Shown: positions 1 through 8,621 of the stretch, piece after piece
How positions within the stretch are numbered: the first letter of the stretch is position 1
Layout of the letters: each line of letters begins with the position of its first letter
Source: Alginatibacterium sediminis
Lineage (GTDB): Bacteria > Pseudomonadota > Gammaproteobacteria > Enterobacterales > Celerinatantimonadaceae
Direction of reading: 5' to 3'
Assembly: GCF_003610775.1 (NCBI RefSeq)
Contig: NZ_RAQO01000002.1
Coordinates: 222,515 to 286,514 of the forward strand
Length of the DNA stretch: 64,000 nucleotides
The notes under the pieces: generated by a model
What the model was told of the DNA's origin: nothing
Database searches by the model: none
Seen by the model: only the letters and a program-made list of their open reading frames with translations
Position numbers and translations under genes: made by a program

Positions 1-239
<239 letters not shown>

Positions 240-409
240 GTTGCAAACCTATATTTGATATTCAATTTGGCCGCTGCGAATGCAAGGACAAGCCTTTAGG
301 CCTGATTTTACACGAAAGCAAGCCTTGGGGTTAAGCTCTTACCGAGCTTTTATAAAATAGCACTTAAAGTACCATTTATTGCGACAACAACTGCCGCGGT
401 ATGGCAACT

Positions 410-1309
410 TTAACTACTTAAAACCAACTCACATTGCGAAGGTTTTATTTTAGGCTTTTTCTTAGCCTTAGGAGGGCTCGGTTTTTTAAGAGAAGGGTCT
501 TTCTTTTCGCGCTCAATTTGCGCATAGGTGGTTTTCCACCATTGCATATCATTACAACCATTTCCTGGCGGCGGAGGTGCTTGATCGACACAGCTTGTGT
601 CGCCTTCTGGGCAGTTGAGCCGCACATGCATGTGATAGGTATGCCCCCACCATGGTCGAACTTTTCCAAGCCAAGCATCATCACTCCATTCCATGGCACA
701 TAGCTCTTGTTTGATAATGGGACTTACAAAAATTCGGGCGACGCGCTCATCACTAGCAGCCAGTTGCACCATCTGGGCATGTTTATCAGACCAGTTTTTA
801 GGATGTACACGATAATTGGCAAGATCAACCATGCTTACAGCACTGATGTTTTCACGCTGCTTTATCGATAGCATTTTTTGCTGGCGCTTAAACCAAATGT
901 CCGCATCAAGACCAATTTGGTGACTTGCGTGCCCTGAACTGAAATTACCACCACGGGGCATCGACATATCTCCCACCAACAGATAAGGCAGTCCAGCTTG
1001 ATGGGTTAATTTCGCATAGTCTTGTACAAAATCGACCAACGACGGGTGGCCATAATAACGATTTCGCGAGGTTCGCATAACCATGTAACCTTCACCATCA
1101 ATCGGCAAAGGTTTCGCACCTGCGAGGCAGCCATTACTATAACTACCAATAGCATCGGCCGGTTTATCGAGTGGCGATTTGAATGCTTCCCATGGATTAG
1201 CATTTGCACCATGGCTGATGAATAAAATGAAACCTAATAAATGGAGTTTGTTTTCAGCATGCAAGCTTTTAAAAGCTCGATAAATAAATTTAGTTAACTC
1301 GCGATACAT
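410..1309 (-). CDS. mepA: Penicillin-insensitive murein DD-endopeptidase MepA
   Basis: This is a periplasmic LAS-type zinc metallopeptidase (M74) that cleaves DD-crosslinks in peptidoglycan. From the chosen start there are 299 residues. A signal peptide ends near residue 37 (HGANA/NPWE). The zinc and catalytic motifs are SGHASHQIGLDAD (about 126-137, with H127 and D135) and HMHVRL (about 226-231). A Lys/Pro-rich tail follows the peptidase domain. I chose the ATG at 1309 because AGGAAA lies about 8 nt upstream; the frame is open 26 codons further, but that would spoil the signal peptide. It lies between ftsY and rsmD and is probably monocistronic. Confidence 0.9.
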   Translation of the reverse strand: MYRELTKFIYRAFKSLHAENKLHLLGFILFISHGANANPWEAFKSPLDKPADAIGSYSNGCLAGAKPLPIDGEGYMVMRTSRNRYYGHPSLVDFVQDYAKLTHQAGLPYLLVGDMSMPRGGNFSSGHASHQIGLDADIWFKRQQKMLSIKQRENISAVSMVDLANYRVHPKNWSDKHAQMVQLAASDERVARIFVSPIIKQELCAMEWSDDAWLGKVRPWWGHTYHMHVRLNCPEGDTSCVDQAPPPPGNGCNDMQWWKTTYAQIEREKKDPSLKKPSPPKAKKKPKIKPSQCELVLSS

Positions 1310-1490
1310 GAACGAACTTTCCTTTTCATATCGATAACGACCATTAATGATGCCTTGAATAGTAACGGTCAACTCCATCGCCAACAAGCGCTAGCATTAG
1401 GCATTTTTACAGCTTTTACCAAAAGTTCGAACAGAGCGCGCACAGCTGCGTGTTACACTTATGACTATTCGCATCTTAAACTATTTCGAA

Positions 1491-2090
1491 ATGCCAAAGT
1501 CTATTGTTAAATCCAGCGCTCAAAAAACGGCTGCAAGTGGTCAAATTCGCATTATTTCGGGCCAATACCGCGGCCGAAAACTCCCAGTCGCAGATGCTCA
1601 AGGCTTAAGACCAACCACAGACCGCATCAAAGAAACAGTGTTTAACTGGCTAAACATGGATTTACCAGACAGCCAATGCTTGGATCTTTTTGCAGGTAGT
1701 GGAGGTCTAGGTTTAGAAGCTGTTTCCCGTTTCGCGGCACACGTTGATGCCTGCGAACTAAGCCCTAAAATTGCAGCGCTGCTTCGAGATAACGCAAAGC
1801 GTTTAAGTTTGGATCCTAAACGCTATCAAGTTCACCAAATTGATGCCTTGGCATTTCTAGCAAGACCGACTACAACTTTATATGATATCGTTTTTATCGA
1901 CCCGCCATTTCGACAAGGTTTGGTGTCGTCAAGCTGTGAGTTGCTGAATAATCACTTGCAGGAAAAAGCATTAATATATATTGAACACGAAAGCGATCTG
2001 AAGGATTGGATAACCCCTAGTACGTGGACCCAACTAAAAACCAAGACCGCTGGTCAGGTGACCTTTTCCTTATATCAAAACGTTAATTAA
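1491..2090 (+). CDS. rsmD: 16S rRNA (guanine966-N2)-methyltransferase RsmD
   Basis: RsmD is an SAM-dependent methyltransferase that modifies G966 of 16S rRNA in the assembled 30S subunit. It contains the SAM-binding stretch DLFAGSGGLGLEA (about 65-77) and the N2-guanine methyltransferase motif DPPF (137-140). The C-terminus AGQVTFSLYQ resembles the end of E. coli RsmD. The ATG at 1491 gives 199 residues, very close to the E. coli length. An in-frame ATG at 1461 would add 10 residues. Neither has a clear Shine-Dalgarno sequence. The next two genes follow closely, so it probably heads an operon. Confidence 0.92.
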   Translation: MPKSIVKSSAQKTAASGQIRIISGQYRGRKLPVADAQGLRPTTDRIKETVFNWLNMDLPDSQCLDLFAGSGGLGLEAVSRFAAHVDACELSPKIAALLRDNAKRLSLDPKRYQVHQIDALAFLARPTTTLYDIVFIDPPFRQGLVSSSCELLNNHLQEKALIYIEHESDLKDWITPSTWTQLKTKTAGQVTFSLYQNVN

Positions 2091-2106
2091 CAGGACTTAT
2101 TTACGT

Positions 2107-2385
2107 ATGCTGGTAAAAATCGGCAAGCCATTGATGGCTTTAATTTGGTTAGGTATGTTCGCGGCCATCGCATTTGCACAGCCGCCTTCACCGAAGTATT
2201 TTCTTTTTGCCGCTATCGGTATTGCTATCTTGCATAGCCTACAATTTATTACAATCCGCAAAGCGTTGCGCGAGGCAGGGATACTCCAAAAAGGTGACGC
2301 CTTGCAAGTTGTTATATTCGGCTTTTTTGCCCTATGGCAAATCAGATCTCGCTTGGAAACGAAAACCACGGAAGGTGACTCTTGA
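2107..2385 (+). CDS. DUF1145 small membrane protein (YhhL-like)
   Basis: This is a 92-residue inner-membrane protein with three hydrophobic segments (about 7-24, 29-50 and 66-78). It matches the DUF1145/YhhL pattern in size, in hydrophobic layout and in position directly after rsmD, which is also where yhhL lies in E. coli. AGGAC sits about 10 nt before the ATG. Its stop overlaps the TTG start of the next gene, which suggests translational coupling. Its function is unknown. Confidence 0.8.
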   Translation: MLVKIGKPLMALIWLGMFAAIAFAQPPSPKYFLFAAIGIAILHSLQFITIRKALREAGILQKGDALQVVIFGFFALWQIRSRLETKTTEGDS

Positions 2386-3704
2386 AATCTTCAATAAGGA
2401 CCGCATGTTTCGCAGCTCTATTAAGTTGTGGAGCAGCCCAAGCTAGTTATGTCACTGTTGTTGATGATGCAGCGATTGATCGTGGTGAAGATGGTTGGTG
2501 GGAAGTGCTGCCCTATGTCTTTTATACCTCTGGTATGGAGTGGTTTGCTGGAGTCGGCGGTGGAATGAGTGGCTACGGCCAACCTAACTTGAACCTTGTT
2601 GGTACGGCTTTGGTATCAACCAATGACAGCGCCCTTGGTTTTGTGTATATGTCTGATTTGCAAATGCCGCGCGCCAATCGTTTGTTTGTGGATGCACTCA
2701 TTTACTCAACACGATTTACTAAAGACCAGCTTTATATACCCACAACTGGTAGAGGCCCAAATCCTGCAGGTAATCCAGGCAGCCCTGGTTCGAACGACTC
2801 GGATGTAGACGACTACGTTTTTGCCCATACAGAGGGACAAGAATACCGTTTATACCTGAACTACCTGTTGCCTATTGGTGATGGCGCAGGGGCCAATCCT
2901 GTCCATACTTATCATACCCGTAACGGAGTGGTTGTTCCCGGAAGCGAATCCGGAGGCCGAGAATGGAACCCCTTAACCAGCGGGCGTAGTTTTTTGAAAC
3001 TTGAACCCTATTTCTGGGAACAAAATGTCCAAGATCAATCAGACTATACCTATGATGAGCCGGAACGTTCAGTGGGTTTGCGCTTTGAACTGATGTACGA
3101 CAACCGAGATTATCGCTCCAACCCTACGCGTGGAAGTTATCAAAAATTTACGGTTAATCGTGACTGGGGTGATAGCAAAAGACCAGAATGGTACACCTGG
3201 GAATTCGAAGCATCAAAATATGTCGCGTTAGGCGAAAACAAATGGGCACATCAACAAGTGCTCGCCTTTAACTTTTGGACTATTGATACCCCAACGTGGA
3301 ATGACACTAGCGTGGTTGGTGGTCAAAGTACCTATCAACGCCCAGCATGGTTTGCCGGAGCTCGTTTAGGTGGCTGGAAGCGTATGCGCGGTTATCAAAC
3401 TAATCGATTTTATGATCGAAGCGCGATTTACTACAGCGGCGAGTATCGTTTTACGCCCAAGTGGAACCCCATGCCCTTAATCCCCTTCGTGCGCCGTTTC
3501 AATATCCCTGCATGGCATTGGGTAGCCTTTGGCGAATTAGGCCGTGTAGCGGATGACTATGACTTGTCTGAGCTACATAAAGATATGAAATACAGTGTGG
3601 GTGCAAGTGTTAGAGTCATGCTTGAAGGATTAGTGTTGCAAGGCTCCTATGCCGTAAGTGACCAAGACAGCAAAGTCTACGTGGGGGTTAATCACCCATT
3701 TTAA
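2382..3704 (+). CDS. POTRA-less outer-membrane beta-barrel protein of the BamA/surface-antigen superfamily
   Basis: This 440-residue protein has a Sec signal peptide ending around GAAQA/SYV. It continues as an amphipathic, aromatic-rich chain ending in Phe (GVNHPF), the classic outer-membrane C-terminal signature. The second half resembles the Omp85/D15 surface-antigen barrel: it has motifs such as SVGLRFELMYDNRDY with RGSYQKF, and a late R-x-R-G-Y strand (KRMRGYQ). No POTRA repeats precede the barrel, so it is unlikely to be BamA or TamA themselves. Translation probably starts at TTG (2382), overlapping the previous stop as TTGA, with GAAGG upstream. The specific role is unknown; the barrel assignment is by pattern only. 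Confidence 0.7.
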   Translation: MKSSIRTACFAALLSCGAAQASYVTVVDDAAIDRGEDGWWEVLPYVFYTSGMEWFAGVGGGMSGYGQPNLNLVGTALVSTNDSALGFVYMSDLQMPRANRLFVDALIYSTRFTKDQLYIPTTGRGPNPAGNPGSPGSNDSDVDDYVFAHTEGQEYRLYLNYLLPIGDGAGANPVHTYHTRNGVVVPGSESGGREWNPLTSGRSFLKLEPYFWEQNVQDQSDYTYDEPERSVGLRFELMYDNRDYRSNPTRGSYQKFTVNRDWGDSKRPEWYTWEFEASKYVALGENKWAHQQVLAFNFWTIDTPTWNDTSVVGGQSTYQRPAWFAGARLGGWKRMRGYQTNRFYDRSAIYYSGEYRFTPKWNPMPLIPFVRRFNIPAWHWVAFGELGRVADDYDLSELHKDMKYSVGASVRVMLEGLVLQGSYAVSDQDSKVYVGVNHPF

Positions 3705-3761
3705 ATGGCAGCGACGAAGCATATTAATCCGCCTAAGTCGCTGATCTTCAGCTCACAGCAA

Positions 3762-4010
3762 TTAGTGAGAGTGGGAACAAATTTTATCGCTAGAGGTGTT
3801 AAAACCAGCATCGCTGGCGATGAATTTACCGCGAGCTTCCAAAAACTCGATAATCTCCGCCGCAGTTTTATCCTGCGCTTTGCAGGTATGGAAACGCGCA
3901 TCCATTCCAAACTGCTGTTGTAATAGCTCAAGTAAGGACTGCTGAGTGAACGAACCTCCGTTTTCAATCATTAGTTCCATAACCGCATGCGCATGTATTG
4001 ATTCAGACAT
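3762..4010 (-). CDS. yecH: YecH-family putative metal-binding protein (DUF2492)
   Basis: This small cytoplasmic protein (83 residues) closely resembles E. coli YecH over its whole length: SIHAHAVMELMIENGGS at the start, then ARFHTC, TAAEIIEFLEARGKF and a Cys/His tail (KICSHSH). The conserved His and Cys residues explain the family's label as metal-binding, but the role is not established. Start choice is between adjacent ATGs at 4013 and 4010; GAGAAC lies upstream. It converges on the barrel-protein gene and stands alone. Confidence 0.85.
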   Translation of the reverse strand: MSESIHAHAVMELMIENGGSFTQQSLLELLQQQFGMDARFHTCKAQDKTAAEIIEFLEARGKFIASDAGFNTSSDKICSHSH

Positions 4011-4062
4011 CATCGTTGTTCTCAAATAGTTTAAGTGCGCTGATTATTGGCCAAATTCGAGA

Positions 4063-4098
4063 CAAAAAAAATGCGCTGAAACAAGCTCAACGCATTTT
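4063..4098 (-). terminator. Rho-independent terminator after the flagellin-like gene
   Basis: On the minus strand, an 8-bp stem AAAATGCG/CGCATTTT with a 15-nt loop runs directly into a T-run (the A-run at 4063-4070 on the plus strand). It lies just downstream of the flagellin-like gene that ends at 4116. Confidence 0.75.
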
Positions 4099-4115
4099 CC
4101 TGAATTACCAGCTAA

Positions 4116-4787
4116 TCAAACGATATTGTTTAAAGTCCCTGCGGCTTGTTCACGCTGTTTTTGACTCGAAAGAATTGAGCTCTCAAACAAAGCTTGATTT
4201 TGACTTTGCTGAGAACTTGCTTGAGCGTAGTTTGTATCCAACAAGCGGGAACGAGCTGCGGACTGAGCTTCAATAGCGGCTTGTGCGCTTCGGATTGCGG
4301 ACTCTGCGACATTGCTTTGCGCACCTAATTGAGCTTGTAGACCATCGCTAGTCTGTTGCGCGGCCGCGTATGCGTCGCCTGCACCAGGACTGGTAATATC
4401 AACACCTGCGACAGCTGACGGATCACTTAGCCCTTCGGTGTTAGCATCAGCTTGGGCTTGCAGAGCGGCAAGGTCGTCATCATTATAAATGCCATTGCCC
4501 GCTTGAATCGCTAAACTTTGGTTTTGTTGCAGTAACTCTGTATCAGATTGCAGCTGTGCTGATTGGATGTTGTTCTGGCCAATTTGATTTTGATAAATCT
4601 GAGAATAGGCTTCGTCAGCATTGATTTCAGAACTCAAACGATTACCAATCTGCAAAGCAGCGGGATCAATAGACGCCTTGTTTACGCGCTTGCCGCTAGC
4701 AAGTTGCTCGTCTTGTTCCTCTTGCTTCTTTTGAACTTGATCCAGATAGAAGCTATTGCTACTTGAATTAACGTTATTCGTTATCAT
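4116..4787 (-). CDS. Orphan miniature flagellin-like protein (D0/D1 only)
   Basis: This 223-residue, cysteine-free protein is about 15% Gln (34 residues). Its N-terminus carries flagellin D0/D1 hallmarks: LASGKRVN at 29-36 (flagellin LSSGxRIN) and PAALQIGNRLSSEIN at 42-56 (flagellin DAAGLxISNRL). LAIQAGNG at 92-99 corresponds to the L-x-x-Q-x-x-N-G segment. The C-terminus has AARSRLLDTNYAQ at 177-189 (flagellin SRIxDTDFA), then a Gln-rich helix matching the D0 C-terminal helix. Fewer than 60 residues separate the two halves, so the exposed D2/D3 domains are missing. No flagellar gene is nearby and it has its own terminator. AAGG lies upstream of the ATG. It could be a minor filament subunit, a cap or junction-like protein, or a secreted flagellin relative; its function is not known. 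Confidence 0.7.
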   Translation of the reverse strand: MITNNVNSSSNSFYLDQVQKKQEEQDEQLASGKRVNKASIDPAALQIGNRLSSEINADEAYSQIYQNQIGQNNIQSAQLQSDTELLQQNQSLAIQAGNGIYNDDDLAALQAQADANTEGLSDPSAVAGVDITSPGAGDAYAAAQQTSDGLQAQLGAQSNVAESAIRSAQAAIEAQSAARSRLLDTNYAQASSQQSQNQALFESSILSSQKQREQAAGTLNNIV

Positions 4788-4923
4788 ATTGAACCTTTGC
4801 TTAAAGCCTCAGTTGGCTTGTTTTGAGCCATGCCACCAAGAAAATAGTCTGAACTGTTTAATAATAGCACAAACCATATTAAGCAAGACTAAAGTAACCC
4901 TAACTTAGTCTGAGCCAACCCCG

Positions 4924-5268
4924 TCAAGAATTGTTTCCAGAATGAGCGCTTTGGCAGTTCCAGCACCAATCAAAGCTACTGCCGTTGACTTCATTGCATG
5001 TCGAACAATACCAGTCGAGCTGGCGTTTTTTCTCATATTCAGTGATTAAATTGCGAGCTAATTGAAAATCCTGCTTCTGGCAAAACAGCTCTTGTTCCAA
5101 AACTGCGCCTGGTAATTCGCCCAAACCACCACTAAGAAAACTTTGCGGGAACATCACTTCAAGCCCTTGCTGTTGAAAGGCACCACGGATCAGCTGGGCT
5201 TCTATTTGATGGCCAGCTCGATAGAAAACTACCCAGGTTCGGCTTCGCCACTGGATTTCTTTAGTCAC
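4924..5268 (-). CDS. DUF2007 protein with a C-terminal RanBP2-type zinc finger
   Basis: This 114-residue cytoplasmic protein has two parts. Residues 11-77 match the DUF2007 (putative signal-transducing) pattern, with VVFYRAGHQIEAQLIRGAFQQQGL. Residues 86-105 carry W86-x-C88-x2-C91-x3-N95-x6-C102-x2-C105, which is exactly the RanBP2-type zinc-finger consensus. The gene starts 9 nt after ppx and is on the same strand, so the two are probably co-transcribed. The function of DUF2007 is unknown. The finger could bind single-stranded nucleic acid or a protein; both are guesses from eukaryotic relatives. Confidence 0.75.
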   Translation of the reverse strand: MTKEIQWRSRTWVVFYRAGHQIEAQLIRGAFQQQGLEVMFPQSFLSGGLGELPGAVLEQELFCQKQDFQLARNLITEYEKKRQLDWYCSTCNEVNGSSFDWCWNCQSAHSGNNS

Positions 5269-5277
5269 GCGATATCC

Positions 5278-6804
5278 TTAATCAAATGCATCTTTACAAT
5301 CAGGGCAATCTAACAGCAAGCGATAGCCAAGGTCGTCATAATAGCGAACTTCATTTTCAAGATCGGCAATCGTCAAGGGACTCTCCGCGACCCATTCTTG
5401 GCTGACAGTTAAACGCAGGGTATGTTTAGTCACCTCAAATTCAATAGTATCAGTCACGCTATTTTTTTTACCGCGACTTAAAATGACTGCCAAACGCAAT
5501 AACAAGCATAACCTTAATAAGTTGGTATTTTGAATTGGAAACAATTTACTTGGGAAACGCTTACGGTGGGCGCGAACCAAGGCTGCCAAGGCCTGCTGCT
5601 CAGATCGAGAAAAGCCAGCTAAGTCAAAATGCTGGACAATATAGGAACCATGCTTATGAAAATCACTGTGGCTGATATCAAGGCCTACCAAGATTAATTT
5701 GGCCGCCCATTGTAGTGCCTGTGTTGCTTGTTGGGTATCCAAGTTCCAATTTTCGCTAGCTTGTTCCAAAAGATGACATGCATTCAGACTAACTAGTTCT
5801 GCATAATCTTGATCCACGTGAAAACGCTCACTGAGCTTTTGAATACTTGCAGGACGTATATCGTGATGATCCAAACGGCCTGTCAACTCATAAAGTAGTG
5901 CTTCCCTTATGGCCCACTGTGCGCTGATCATGCTTTCGATTCCTAAGCCTTCAAACAAGGCTCGCAGGACCACAACACCGCCTAAGAAGACCGGCTCGCG
6001 ATCTTTGGACAAACCATCAATGCTTAGTTCTGTAGAGCTATGTTCTTGGTAAAGCTTCACTATTTTATTTAGAGATTTAAGAGTAATTGCACCTTCACTC
6101 CATTGTTGCGCAATGCACACTTGCGCAACCGCCTTGATGGTTCCAGATGCACCAAGGCATTCATCCCAGGTTTCGCGCAAAAAAGCTTGGACAACCGGTT
6201 GCAGTTGACCGGCGCAATAGACATGTGCTTTTTGAAGGCGTTTAGCACTCACTTTTGATTGTTTAAAAAACCGACGAGTGAGCGCTACGCACCCCATGTC
6301 TAAGCTTTCTTTAAGTTCGATGTCCAAGGCTTGACCCAATATAACTTCGGCACTGCCTCCGCCAATGTCGATAACCAAGCGTTTGCCTTGTTTCGGGGTT
6401 TTATAGCGTGCGACCCCAACGTAAACCAGTCGCGCCTCTTCATCCCCCGAGATAATTTCGATGGGGTGACCTAGCAACTGCTCCGCTTGTGCTAAAAACT
6501 GCTCACTTTTTTTTAGACTACGCAGGGTTTTAGTGCCCACAATTCTCACGTTGCCTGATTGTAGTTCACGCAAACGCTCACCAAAACGTGAAAGACACTC
6601 TAAGGCGCGCTCCCATGTTTCAGCATCGAGACTGCCGTCGGATTTCAACCCCCATCCCATACGAACCATCTCTTTAACCCTATCCCTAACCCGAAGCTCT
6701 CCGTCTTCCAAGTCAGCAATTAGGAGATGGAAACTATTACTTCCTAGATCGAGAGCGGCGATAGTTTGAGAACGCGGCTTAAGTAATCGACTAAAATTGA
6801 ACAC
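5278..6804 (-). CDS. ppx: Exopolyphosphatase Ppx (Ppx/GppA family)
   Basis: Ppx removes terminal phosphates from inorganic polyphosphate; some relatives (GppA) hydrolyse pppGpp. At 508 residues it is close to E. coli Ppx. The ASKHA-fold phosphate motifs are ALDLGSNSFHLLIA near residue 17 and VIDIGGGSAEVILG near 143, with GASGTIKA following. The C-terminal half is the helical HD-like Ppx/GppA domain. I chose the GTG start, with GGAG 6 nt upstream. The N-terminus and length favour Ppx over GppA, but a mixed activity is possible. There is no ppk next to it. It is followed by the DUF2007 gene. Confidence 0.88.
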   Translation of the reverse strand: MFNFSRLLKPRSQTIAALDLGSNSFHLLIADLEDGELRVRDRVKEMVRMGWGLKSDGSLDAETWERALECLSRFGERLRELQSGNVRIVGTKTLRSLKKSEQFLAQAEQLLGHPIEIISGDEEARLVYVGVARYKTPKQGKRLVIDIGGGSAEVILGQALDIELKESLDMGCVALTRRFFKQSKVSAKRLQKAHVYCAGQLQPVVQAFLRETWDECLGASGTIKAVAQVCIAQQWSEGAITLKSLNKIVKLYQEHSSTELSIDGLSKDREPVFLGGVVVLRALFEGLGIESMISAQWAIREALLYELTGRLDHHDIRPASIQKLSERFHVDQDYAELVSLNACHLLEQASENWNLDTQQATQALQWAAKLILVGLDISHSDFHKHGSYIVQHFDLAGFSRSEQQALAALVRAHRKRFPSKLFPIQNTNLLRLCLLLRLAVILSRGKKNSVTDTIEFEVTKHTLRLTVSQEWVAESPLTIADLENEVRYYDDLGYRLLLDCPDCKDAFD

Positions 6805-6865
6805 GCTCTTCTCCGAATAAGGGCAAAATTGCTATACAAAGTATGTCATAAAAACTCAGAATTTC

Positions 6866-8524
6866 TTATGGATCAAGCAGCAAGGCTTCAAAGCACTGTT
6901 CTTTCAGCGTAGGGGCATCGGCTCTAAGCTCTAGTACAAACGCGTTTTGATTCAGCTGCTGGCGAAGAAACTGCAGCCAATCTCGTTGATGATTAGCTAA
7001 GCTATCACTGGGACTTTTCACCTCAAACCAACAGTATCGCCCATCTTTATAAACAAAGAGATCTGGCATTCCACTGCGATAATGTCGTAAATCTAACCAA
7101 AGCCTTTGGAACAGTTGTCGCCACACTAGTTTTGGAATGGTTGACACCAACGTGGTTAAAATGGATACCGACATTCGATTCCAATCAACCCACGGATTAG
7201 CAATAGAATGCTTTTGTCGATAGCAAGTTAACAAATGTTCAAGCCAATCTTCACTTTCAAATAAGCGCCAAGCTTGCGCCAATTGTTGCTCTCGTAAACG
7301 GCAAAAATCTGGCGAATACAAATCATGGGGCCGGCGTTGATAAGGATGGCTAAAAGCCCCAGGTATGTTGGCGAAAAACACCGTCCAAAAGCTTAAGCCA
7401 AAGATACTATTTACTAAGCTATTCTCGAGATGCCAACCTTGCCAGCCAAATTGACCCAGTTGCGCCAACGCTTGCTGTTCAGGCCCAAGATCGCTTCCAA
7501 ACCATTCCAGCTGCACTATTTCAACCTGATAGCGGACTGGTGCAGAGATCTCCATATCGAGGTGCTTACGTTGACGAAAGGCGAAAGCCCGAGCAAAACG
7601 CTGCAAGCCATCGTTAGCCTGTGGCGAGCTATATGCTATTAAACACTGCTTTGCCTTTGAGTAATTCGTTAGTTGTATATGGATTCTAGCCTGCCTTTCT
7701 TTGGCAAAGTCACTGCTACTTATGGCATACAGCTGCAAAGCTAGCTCAAAGTTAGTTTGGCGCTCATGTTCACGCGCAATAAGGTCTAGACAACGCTTTT
7801 GAATCGATCTTAGTTTACTTAAATCGAAACGAGCCTTTTGTAGCCAAGTCACTTGCTCGTCACTTGGCGAAATTGCCAATTCCAAATTGCTGGAAATGAG
7901 AAGTAACTGCCAATAGTCACTAAGCTGTTGAGAATTTTGCCAAAGGCGACTTTTGCGGTCCACTCGATAATCTTCGTAACTCACTTGTCCAATATCAGTT
8001 AACACAAACTCAGAAAGCTGTTGGCGAGAGTTTTCAAAGTACCAAGCTTGAAATTGTAGCCACGGGTTATCCTTAAGCTCAAGGATTGTATAAGGTGTGT
8101 TGGCTTTAATAGGCAGTTGCTTTAAAGCCAAATGGAACTCAGCTTTAGCCAGCTTTTTTAGCGGTTTAAGTTGCTCAGCGTTGAGGTCAATGCAGCTTAG
8201 TAACTCTAATTTAGTAAGGCATTCGCAATACGGTGACCAAGAGGCTTTTGAAATCAGGATTAATTGACTCTGCTCTAGAAACTCTATCGCCGTATCCAAT
8301 TCATCAATCTCTGGATATTTTAGTTTATGCTGTGCGAAAACAATGGGTTTGCGCTGAAGCAAGCGAATATATAGCAATTGCGAATTAAACGGTAATGCTC
8401 GCAGCTTCGATATCCACTGGCTTTGCTGAGCATTGAACAAGTCTCCTAGGCGCAGTTCGACACTGTCAATGAGCGCCCAAAAATGCAGCCAATAGTAATG
8501 TTGTTGCGAATCAAAGTTGATCAT
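6866..8524 (-). CDS. Bacterial FAN1-like VRR-NUC structure-specific nuclease
   Basis: This 552-residue protein is the size expected of bacterial FAN1 homologues, which cut branched or flap DNA and help repair interstrand crosslinks. The C-terminal VRR-NUC domain shows the PD-(D/E)xK signature GMPDL...FEVKS, with D488, E501 and K503, and then an HQRDWL helix. The central region is helical and TPR-like. I see no N-terminal zinc finger, as in other bacterial members. The ATG at 8524 has no evident Shine-Dalgarno sequence. It is divergent from the 5'-nucleotidase gene and convergent with nothing. Confidence 0.8.
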   Translation of the reverse strand: MINFDSQQHYYWLHFWALIDSVELRLGDLFNAQQSQWISKLRALPFNSQLLYIRLLQRKPIVFAQHKLKYPEIDELDTAIEFLEQSQLILISKASWSPYCECLTKLELLSCIDLNAEQLKPLKKLAKAEFHLALKQLPIKANTPYTILELKDNPWLQFQAWYFENSRQQLSEFVLTDIGQVSYEDYRVDRKSRLWQNSQQLSDYWQLLLISSNLELAISPSDEQVTWLQKARFDLSKLRSIQKRCLDLIAREHERQTNFELALQLYAISSSDFAKERQARIHIQLTNYSKAKQCLIAYSSPQANDGLQRFARAFAFRQRKHLDMEISAPVRYQVEIVQLEWFGSDLGPEQQALAQLGQFGWQGWHLENSLVNSIFGLSFWTVFFANIPGAFSHPYQRRPHDLYSPDFCRLREQQLAQAWRLFESEDWLEHLLTCYRQKHSIANPWVDWNRMSVSILTTLVSTIPKLVWRQLFQRLWLDLRHYRSGMPDLFVYKDGRYCWFEVKSPSDSLANHQRDWLQFLRQQLNQNAFVLELRADAPTLKEQCFEALLLDP

Positions 8525-8621
8525 ATGGACAGTTTTTTTAATTGCCTTCTTTATTTTTTCATACTAGAGACATAAGCTTAGCCTTAGGAAACCATAAGAT
8601 CACTAAAACAAGGAAACACGG

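Noticed and set aside
4788..4923. Sigma-28 or sigma-54 flagellar promoter before the mini-flagellin
   Set aside because: TGGCAT occurs but without a TTGC at the right spacing, and no TAAA-N15-GCCGATAA-like sequence was found.
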